Notes under the pieces: model-generated
Told to the model about the DNA's origin: nothing
The model's database searches: none
Seen by the model: the letters and a program-made list of their open reading frames with translations, nothing else
Shown: positions 56,043-64,000 of the stretch, in pieces
How the letters are laid out: each line of letters begins with the position of its first letter
Position numbering within the stretch: position 1 is the stretch's first letter
Program-made: the position numbers and the translations under genes
Source: Toxotes chatareus
Taxonomy: Eukaryota > Chordata > Actinopteri > Toxotidae
DNA length: 64,000 nucleotides
Assembly (NCBI GenBank): GCA_016801885.1
Contig: CM028901.1
Location: 7,400,783 to 7,464,782, forward strand
Reading direction: 5' to 3'

Positions 56043-59000
56043 CAGCCAACATGCTTCACTGTGCACGTGTACATTCCTCTCAGTCTCTTTGCATTTGATG
56101 GATATTCTTCACTGTAACCTTTGAGCAGTAGCACAATTGCTGGGTGGTCGAATTGTTTCAGGAGGGGCCCATTTAAATGACGGACCATGTCACAGCCTGA
56201 CAGGTTAAATGGGGATCTTTGTCTTTGTGGATGAGTGGATTGGCTCTTCCTCGCTCACCCGCAATCAGTCTTCCCATGGCCATGTCTTAACACTATAAAG
56301 GAACTCTCTCCCTCGTCACTCACACCTCCTCTTCATAACACTAAGCGTTTGTTAGGTTTTTTTAACCTTAAAGGTACAAATTGTCTAAATTTGTTCTCAT
56401 TCAGTCCTTATCAAGATTCATAAAACAGTACAGCTCATGTCTTGTGAGGTTCAGTCAGAAAAACGACCGTGTGAGCCGTTTTGGATGCTAATAAAGTAAG
56501 GAAGCTGTTTCCCACCTTTGCCAAGAGACTGAAACAAAAGAACAACATGAGAGATGTTTGGGTCCTAAAATAGTTAAAAGATTACATCATAGACACCAAT
56601 ATTTATGACAGAAGATGGCCACTAGGTGGGGTTGTGGAGCTTCTAATCCACAACCTTACTGCTTACAGAGAAGGAAAACAACAACCCTAAACAAAGAGAA
56701 TCTTGAGCGACACCGGTTAATATAGTTTCACAGTGTTTTCTAAGCTGTTGGTAATGAGTTACAGTAATAACTTTGCCTATAGAGACAAGACCGTTACTGT
56801 TTAAAATGACTGGTGCTAAATGCCTCATTACGTTAGGTGCTCTGCACATTCTGTGTTAAATAGCAGAATAGTCAGTGACTATTAGTTGGAGTTGATGAGA
56901 GTGATGATTTGAGTGCTTGCTCACTCGTAGAGCTGATTCGACTTTGAGGAGGCTGATCAAACCAAAGGTGTGGATCTTTGCATGATCACAGTTTAATTAG
57001 AGCTGCAGGTTTTTCCGTGTGATGTAGCAAACAGGGAAACAAGCCCTCAACTGGAGGACATGGACTCACAGTTAGAAAAAAGTGTCCCCTTCCAGCTTCA
57101 GGGCTATTGCTCTGTAGCTTTGACTTTTCCTGTAGAGGGAGGGAAGGTGAAATGGGGAAACACATGTCCTTGCGGGTTTCATCTCCTGTGGGTTGAATTT
57201 TTTGTCATGTCACTCTCCTAATGCTGTCATTTTACCCTCTTCTGTGCAATTATTTGTCATTTGGATTTAGTGTGTCTTTTATTAATGAATCAATATGACA
57301 TTAAGAACATAAAATGAGATGTATCTATAAGTGAGGAGAAGCCTTTATGGCCAAAGAAATCCAATTACAACAAACTGAGATAAGAATAAACAGCAGCGTA
57401 TCTTCATTAGGCATAAATCAGTTAACAGTTTTTTACACTTGCATACATTTTGTTAGCTATCTTTAGATGTCTTTTCTTGGTGGGTAAAAACACACTGCAT
57501 TTAATTAAGCATGCATAACATTCTGATAATGAGCTCAAAGTAATCAGTAATGTGATTGGAAAAGCTAAGAAAAGCATAAATACATTTAAAAAAATAAAAC
57601 AGGGAAGTGTAAAAACTGTAATCAGTGCTGCAAATGTGAGAGACGTGTCGTGCTCCCGAAAATTCTGAAGATCCTAAAAGTAATGTTCCGAACATACTCC
57701 AATCTGCTGCCAGCGGCTTTTGGATTGCACAGAGGTGCGAAAGTCATCCACCCTGTGCAAGCTGACAAGTGCAGACGGATTTCTGTTCCCTTCAGGAATT
57801 ATTTTTTGGTGTGACGTGTAATTGAAATAACCAAAGACTGGATTTTTCATGGGTATGTATTAAATGCCTTGGTTTTTGTCAGGACAGTGTGTCAGTTGTG
57901 AAACCAGCAGTGACTAACGTCTTCTCCTTTGTTGTGCAGGTGTCAGAGAGAGAGACTATCAGCCAATCAGTAGAGAGTCCAGCGACTGATGTGGCCGTCA
58001 GCAGCTCTCACAATGGTCCTTTAACCAGCGGTACAAGTAAGCCAGAATAGTTACTTTAGCTTAGCATGCTTTGTCGTCGCTGTCCATTTAGTTAACTATA
58101 TTAATATACACATCACATCAAGCAAAATGCAACATGTTTCTGGTATCACATAGCTTTACATTACATTATTTTAAGGTTTGCTTGGCAGCTGTTGTTATGC
58201 AACATTTTTTTTTTACCTCAGCTGTTGTTTTGTTATGGGCCTCTCCTTGTTATGTTCTTAGTCACAGTCATTAGTCATTTTACCTGGATGGGTACTTATC
58301 ATTAGTAGCAGGAATTCATCTTGTTCTCATGAATAACACTTTGAAAGTCATCACATGAGAAGCTCTTAACTCACCCGACTCTCTTTTTTCTCTGTTCATC
58401 TAGTCCTCACAGACACACAGGACACCAGTCCCCAGCCATCAGAGGAGATGCTTTCCAGCCAATCAGAGCTCAGGTCCTCCAAGTGTCCTCAGGACCGCGA
58501 GCTTCCCAGCATCCCTCCCAACAATGCCCTTATCGGGGATGGACCCCCACCCTCAGGGGACAGCACCTATGAGGTCAATGTTTAAAGTCACCTCACAACA
58601 GCAGAATCACGTTTTTCCTTGCACTTAGCTTGAACGTGCCAGTAGAGGAGATTAACGCTTTGATTGGCTGGCCGGTTGACTGAGTGATTGATTGGTTGAT
58701 CGATTGAGCCTAGAGTCAAAATATCGAGAGAAAATTAGAATTTTCCACAAGAGGTTGATGGATTGATTGAGAAATATTAAAAGTGTTTAGCTTATTTGCA
58801 AGTATATTAAAGAATCCAGTGTATGTATGTGTTCCAGGTGGTGAAGGAGATAGCAGTGGCATCACGTGACGTCAGCGTCGAAGACTCTCTGTACGAGACG
58901 GTCAAGGAGCTCAAAGACCCCCCCCTGCAGCTTGGCATCCCCAACGGTACCAGCCAGCTGAGTCCGGACGAACCTCCCCATCATCCCCCTGCCCTCCTCA

Positions 59001-59269
59001 ACGGCCACCTCAGCCCCTGCACACCTGAGCGGGGGCCCCTGTGCGCAGGGGTGGAGTACGCCTCTGTCGACCTGAATAAGAAGAGCCGCCACAGCGCTGA
59101 CATGGAGGCCAAAAGGCGCTCTGATAACTCCGCCATGCCTTCCCACAAGCCTCTGGAGGAACCAGAGGAAGACTTACCTCCACCAGTACCAGAGAAGGTT
59201 CTGGATGAAAATGACAACCAGCCGGTGGTGATGAATGGGCTGGTGGGGGCTGGGCTGCACAACGGAGAG
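54097..59269 (+). CDS. pag1: PAG1/Cbp transmembrane adaptor (Csk-binding protein), 5' five coding exons; 3' end off window
   Basis: The exons are 54097-54284, 54909-54966, 57940-58036, 58404-58573 and 58838-59269 (phases 2, 0, 1, 0, 0), 315 residues in frame. The protein has a short Gly/Ala-rich extracellular end, one membrane helix (about residues 36-57) and the juxtamembrane palmitoylation motif CASC (58-61; CSSC in human). Then come GDHDNLMNG, a Ser/Thr-rich stretch, DRELPSIPP, SLYETVKELKDPP, EYASVDLNKKSRHS and a proline motif LPPPVPEKVLDEN. These match human PAG1 in order. The YETV and YASV tyrosines are Src-family/SH2 sites; PAG1 sits in lipid rafts and recruits Csk to hold down Src kinases. 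The main Csk-binding tyrosine and the C-terminal PDZ ligand are in exons not in this window. The extracellular end is longer than in human, and the fourth donor is weak. Confidence 0.92.
54909..54966 (+). CDS. pag1: pag1 second coding exon
   Basis: 58 nt with acceptor TCTTTTAG and donor GTGAGT. It encodes QKKAANAHPVGDHDNLMNG, which matches the human EKKPRQHSGDHENLMN segment just inside the membrane. Confidence 0.9.
56014..56042. repeat. (GT)n microsatellite
   Basis: A GT run of about 29 bases in a pag1 intron. Confidence 0.93.
57940..58036 (+). CDS. pag1: pag1 third coding exon
   Basis: 97 nt with acceptor TTGTGCAG and donor A|GTAAGC. It encodes VSERETISQSVESPATD, then SSSHNGPLTSGT, matching the human SRSVTSLATDAPASS and NGALTNG segments. 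Confidence 0.88.
58404..58573 (+). CDS. pag1: pag1 fourth coding exon (weak donor)
   Basis: 170 nt with acceptor TTCATCTAG, ending TATGAG|GTCAAT. It encodes DTSPQPSEEMLSSQSELRSS, then CPQDRELPSIPP, then GDSTYE, matching human DLLDSQDS, SRELPRIPP and GPYE. The donor has C at +3 and A at +4. Reading through adds VNV and then a TAA stop. Confidence 0.85.
58838..59269 (+). CDS. pag1: pag1 fifth coding exon (YETV, YASV, PPPVP)
   Basis: 432 nt (144 codons) with acceptor GTTCCAG and donor GAG|GTGAGG. It holds SVEDSLYETVKELKDPP, EYASVDLNKKSRHSADMEAK and EEDLPPPVPEKVLDENDNQP. An insert rich in Pro, His and Gly between the two tyrosine sites differs from mammals. Confidence 0.92.
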
Positions 59270-60177
59270 GTGAGGATCGTGTATATGTGTGTGTTAATGT
59301 GGTCTCACCCTATAGATCTGTTACATGTTTCAGGTTCAGTACTATGTCAATAGAACAGAGAAAAACACATTTAAAAGATCAATACAAAAGCAGAAAACAA
59401 GCACAAAAAACACAGGAAATAGAGTTTTAAGATTCTCCTGTAAGACTTTCAACCATAGCATAACCTTGGAACTGTCCTATTTTTTGGATGTTTTCAAACA
59501 CTTCTTTTCTGGATCAGTTGGATTACAGGTAACACTTTTAAATAGTGAGAAAGTTCTGCTTGGTATTATCAAGCAGGATTTATCAAGAGGCTTTAGAGAA
59601 AGCAGCACAGTTTAGTCTTACTTTGCTTTAATACACAAAACTGTTGTAGTTACAGAGAGGAGTTATGAAATAAGATATTTGGGCACAGTTCAAACAAGTT
59701 TAAAATATGACTCTAAACTTTGTTAGCATTTGTATCAATGATATTCATAGAGTTTTGATAAAATCCTGAGATTGAATAATATTTCCATATCTCTTCAGAT
59801 ACTTCAGCCCCAGTTGTGGGGTTGGTGTTTTGCAGGTTGAACCTTTGAGAAACAACACTTTAAAACCATTAAAGCATAAAAGTAAAAATAAACGTGCAAA
59901 ATGTTAATAACTTGTCAGACTACATATTGCCATGTGACCAACTCATTTTTGACGAAGCTAGGTATCTTCTCTCTCGTCTTTGAGTGACCTGAGTTTCTAA
60001 CATCTTTATGATCCAGTTTTTTCCCCTTATAAACTCGAGGTCAGGATCTGCTCAGGAACCCTGTGTCAGAGTCAACGTAGCTGGCTTGAGAAAGAGACAA
60101 TGAAGAACAAAGGAAAAGAGAGACGTGTCTCCTACATAATTATCATCTGCTAAGCTGCTAGCTCAGTGCTGCTTTAG

Positions 60178-60620
60178 GGAGAGTGACAGACCGAGGGGAG
60201 AAATTCGAGAGAGAGAAAACGGTGTAGGAGTGAAGGGAGGAGAGGAGAATGAAAATGGGAGCTGGAGTGGTAAGTGCAGGAGAGAGTAATAGATGAAACA
60301 GAGATAGTGGCAGAAAGATGATGGGAGATTGACTCAAAAAAAATGCTGAAAGGACCAGGAGGCATAAAGGGTGGAGGGAGAAAGAGAGTCAAGAGGGAGA
60401 GGCAGTGAGATAGAGAGAGATTGGAAAGAAAAAAAAAAGAAACCCAGCGGCATACAAATGAAGCCATCTGTAGAAGAGAGAAGTGTAGGGAAGCAAGAAG
60501 GATGATAACAGTACTGGGGAGAGGAAGAAGGGTGAGAGACAGAGATGTAAAGGAGAAGGGGAGAAGAAGAATAAAACAAAGAAGAGAGTGGTAAAATGAA
60601 AAGGAGAGACGAAAGGTGGT
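60178..60620. repeat. long purine-rich (GA/GGA) region
   Basis: About 440 bases, mostly A and G on the plus strand, with short interruptions. Antisense frames read as Ser/Leu/Phe/Pro low complexity and are artefacts of composition. Confidence 0.8.
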
Positions 60621-60702
60621 TCAGTGTCATGCACTGAACAGAGCTGCTGCTGCTGCTGCTCTCAGCATGCTGTCTTCCACATGCAGAGATCCATCGGAGA
60701 AA

Positions 60703-60722
60703 CACACACACACACACACACA
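60703..60722. repeat. (CA)n microsatellite
   Basis: A short CA run directly after the purine-rich region and a (CTG)n-like stretch at 60643-60660. Confidence 0.85.
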
Positions 60723-60916
60723 AACAAACAAACTAACGCACTCTCAGAGCTCAGAAAGAATTTCATCACACTGTTAGAAGCAGACAAGCACACAAACACC
60801 ACATTGTCTGTCTGCAACAAAGCTACACAAAGTGGCAACTCTTCTTATTTTCTACTCTCCTCTCTTAAGTTCTGTTCATATTTGCAACTGTCTTTATTAT
60901 AACCTTTAGCCACTTG

Positions 60917-61390
60917 CGTGGCTCTAAAGACGGCAGGGTTGGTCTGTCCATCACTTTGGTCCAGACTGAAATATCTCAACAACCATTGCATGGTTTGGCA
61001 CAGATGCCCAGAGGATAAGAGAATGACTTTCTTTATCCTCTGACTTTTTCTCTCGTGTTTCCATGAACTGGGAAATTTGAATTTTTGCATGAAAATGTTT
61101 CAACAACTACTGGATGGACTGCCATCAGTTTGGTACAAACATTCATGTCCCTCTCAGGATGAATTGCAGGAACCTTGGTACATTCCCTTTTGCAGCCTTG
61201 GGAACCTGATTCAAACACTTTCCTTGTATCAGGCCAGAAGCATCAGCATGTTACCATTGACACTGTGTCCATGTGAGCGTACTGATGGTAACATTTATCT
61301 CAAAGCGCTTCTATGCCTAAGTAGCCTTACAGAGTGGCTAACATGGCAGTACACTCTAAAGTTTTGGCCATCATCCCTGTGTTGGCTATC
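60917..61390 (+). repeat. old interspersed fish repeat with internal duplicated units
   Basis: Two diverged tandem units are visible. One is CTGAAATATCTCAACAACCA...GATGCCCAGAGGATAAGAGAATGACTTT (about 60966-61030). The other is AAAATGTTTCAACAACTACTGGATGGA...CATTCATGTCCCTCTCAGGATGAATTG (about 61091-61166). A third part with CATCAGCATGTTACCATTGA and ATTTATCTCAAAGCGCTTCT follows to about 61345. I recall this as a common noncoding repeat in percomorph genomes; the class is not certain. Confidence 0.65.
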
Positions 61391-64000
61391 ATCCCAGATG
61401 TAGTTAAGAAGCAGTTAGCCAAACTTATCAGAAGAGAAAATAGAGACCAACAGTAAAATTGTTCCCAAATTGTCTGCTGATGGTATTTACCACAGTGAAC
61501 AGGGTGACATCCTGTTTCAGTTTTGACCTATAGTACTCGCCATAGTTGTATACCACAGTTTTCTTGTACAATGAGGGACTATTATCTATATTTCAGACAT
61601 GTTCACTTTTGTTCTTCAAATACAGTTGTTTAGATAATCTGGCTGTTGCCATGTTCCCAGATCTGAGAAATTACTTTGATGAGTTTAATCTTAACACATC
61701 CGATTAAAATAACTGCCAAAACTATGAAAATAAGATAAAGCAGAATTATCCTTTAATATACTCCGTCTTCTTGGCTCTCTTTTCCTCTGTTCATCTCCTC
61801 CCCCTCTCCTGATTTCTCTCCTCTTTTTTTTAGTCACGTCTCTCTGTTCCTTTGTCCCTGGTGTTGCAGCCAATTAGTTAATCACTGTAGCTCATTTGGA
61901 CATCAGGCGAGTCTAGCCTCATCTGACCCCTGTATCTATGATGAAATCTGGATCTAGTGAGCTACCATATATCTCCAAACCACACTGGCAGACACACACA
62001 CATGCTCAAAAGTGTACTCATTTATATACACACCCACATGTACTTTGTTGGCTTGGCTAGTCAGCATTAATTCTGTTATTCCTCCCCATCCCCCCTTATT
62101 ACACACACACAAGATACCAAGACGTGTGTGTTTACATATATTGTGCTACACATAGACTCCCTGGGGCTGATTTAAGGTTAACCCTGAGTGTTCCCGGCTC
62201 CCCGCGGTTTGACCAGGAGCCATCGGTGATTTGTCTTGTCAGACCAAGTGTATGCGTTGTTCGTGTGTGCGTGTGTATGTGTGTCTGAGCCTAGTGAGCG
62301 CCAGCTGGCCACCATCACTGTGACAGTTAGTCTGGCTGTATGATGGATGATATGGGCTATAGATACTCGCTCTCTATGTCTGTCTCTTACACACACACAC
62401 ACACACTCTCATTTATCTGTACATATACGCTGGGTTGCCTGTATGTAAATGCCTGGGAGGAATCCCCTCCAGTGGCAGCTTGATAACGCTCACACACACA
62501 CATACACAAAGCCAGGTTTTCTCATATACACACATTTTTTCATACATACACCTGCTTTCTCGTTTAACATTTCACTGCTGACACTCACACACAAACACAC
62601 ACTCGGGCAGACTTTTTGTGACCTTTTATTCGCAGCCTCTCTGATCCTGTGCCTTTGTACAGTTATTGAACCGTCATAAACAGCAGTAACACTTGTTTGC
62701 AGTCATTTGACTGTGTGTCGCCTGTGGGGTTTTCATATGAGGTACAGGAAATGAATTTGACCCAGCCAGTGGGCCGCTGAGAAAAACACTGGGGACATGG
62801 TCCAGGTAAACTGCGATATTCAGCATGTCAGCACTGTTGAGCTACCTGTCGGAACAGGGAATCACTATTGTTACATGGTGTAAGTGTGCGTTATAGTTTA
62901 TTTTGAGTCCATGTCAATATGATTTATATATTTTGCATATTTACCATTTGTTTGGATTTTTAAAAATATAGTTGAATGACCATGTGCAAGACAGAGAACG
63001 CAGATAATCTGACTTGAGGTATTAATACTGATTTATGTGTGCGTGTGTCAACATGCACGTCAGCATGACTGACACACTGACACCTGAGCTGTCCATCTTC
63101 CGAGGCGACTGTAATCAGCTTACTGTCATACTTGCATGCCCTGCATGTCATTGTATCTCGTACGTACATAAACACATTCCCATAATCTTCTCTCACACAC
63201 ATACATGCAGACACATCCTGACTTATTGTAAGACGTCAGAATATTATCTCCCAGATGTAATGTCTCAGTGCATGCTGGCACAAAACAAAGACCCTGTCCA
63301 CTTGCTGATATAGGTCTTACATTAATGATCATATGCACAAAACTTAGATTAAATACTGTCTTTATTGTGGACTATGTGACTGGCTAAAAGAAAATTCCTC
63401 TTTAATTTGCACTGACACTTGAGCCAAGAATAAGGAGGCTGCAAATTAGATGGACAAATGTTGCGAGACACACTCAGAAGTGCAGTGACTGGGTTAAGAC
63501 ACCTGCGTCCATGCTTGCTACGAAGTCTCCTTTTAGGTCGCTCTGCTTAATTGGTCGGCTAATTAAAGCAAAATGAGAAAGGCATCTGCTGCATTACAGA
63601 GCGTGTGTCGGATCTATAAAAGTAATCATGTCTCCAAACATGTGTTATCCATAAAGTAATCACACTGATTTACACTCTTTGAGGAAACGCCAGAGAAACA
63701 TGTATCTGCATGAAGATACTACGACACGCAGCCGGGGCGGACGGTTTGATGTATGATCTCTGTGTGTAGTTTTTCATTCAGTACATTAGAATGTGGCTTT
63801 TGTGCAGATGTGCCCTTGGCAGGCACCAAGTACTATGGCTCAACAAGTGAACAGCTTTCTCTTTTTTCAAATGCATTAGCATTAACCTTGGTACCTCTAA
63901 CCAAGGACTTCGTAAATCTGAATTCATTCCTTGTATCAAGTCAGAAAAGAACAGAAAAAAAACAATGTTTTCCTCTCAGAGATGTGCATAAAATTTTCAC

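Larger units (their letters stand above)
54285..57939 (+). other. pag1: pag1 introns around the second coding exon
   Basis: Apart from exon 54909-54966 there is no coding sequence here. A (GT)n tract lies at 56014-56042 and CA-rich DNA at 55498-55568. An imperfect small palindrome (AATGTGAA...TTCACATT) lies near 55752-55770. Confidence 0.6.
59270..64000 (+). other. pag1: pag1 intron after the fifth coding exon, runs to window end
   Basis: It begins with GTGAGG. I looked for the next PAG1 exon (SSLSYKSRE- and EEISAMYSSV-like sequence) and did not see it, so the remaining exons probably lie right of 64000. The intron holds a purine-rich block at 60178-60620, an old interspersed repeat at about 60917-61390 and CA-rich stretches near 62386-62410 and 62490-62600. 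Confidence 0.6.

Noticed and set aside
58862..59262. Minus-strand frames of 93-94 codons
   Set aside because: They are antisense shadows of the large pag1 coding exon.
60174..60723. Minus-strand frames of 81-129 codons
   Set aside because: They are antisense to a purine-rich tract and give Ser/Leu/Phe/Pro repeats with no domain.

Overview
This is a window of ray-finned fish (teleost) nuclear DNA. The evidence is small intron-split genes with GT/AG junctions, long intergenic and intronic stretches, abundant (CA/TG)n microsatellites, a degraded Tc1-type transposon, and two interspersed repeat families I recall as common in percomorph (spiny-rayed) fishes. I saw no bacterial, phage or viral genes, no CRISPR array and no operon structure. 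The many short open frames over CA/TG tracts are chance.

Four protein genes can be supported. On the minus strand, reading leftwards: fam8a1 (start at 1203, three exons visible, the rest off the left edge), encoding an ER membrane RDD-domain protein tied to HRD1 ubiquitin-ligase/ERAD work; fabp11a (13777-14937, complete, four exons, 134 aa), an adipocyte/heart-type cytosolic fatty-acid binding protein; and mrpl53 (16656-18934, complete, three exons, 108 aa), a protein of the mitochondrial large ribosomal subunit. On the plus strand: pag1, the transmembrane lipid-raft adaptor Cbp/PAG. It has a CpG-rich candidate noncoding first exon ending at 22179, a first intron of roughly 30 kb, five coding exons between 54097 and 59269 (315 aa), and its 3' part beyond the right edge.

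Layout: 1-1203 fam8a1; 1204-13570 intergenic, with one hairpin element at 9629-9703; 13571-15045 fabp11a; 16580-18934 mrpl53, whose first intron holds a 104-bp TG tract and an internally deleted Tc1 copy; 18935-21850 intergenic; 21850-64000 pag1, with a microsatellite-rich intron, an inverted-repeat element at 43521-43864, purine-rich tracts and an old interspersed repeat at about 60917-61390. The genes do not form a pathway. The fabp/pag1 pairing matches human 8q21, while the human mrpl53 and fam8a1 orthologues lie on other chromosomes.

I found no convincing new biological system. The items most worth checking are the weak pag1 splice donor at 58574 (retention would give a truncated adaptor), the stacked upstream ORFs at the pag1 start codon, and the transposon remnant inside mrpl53.
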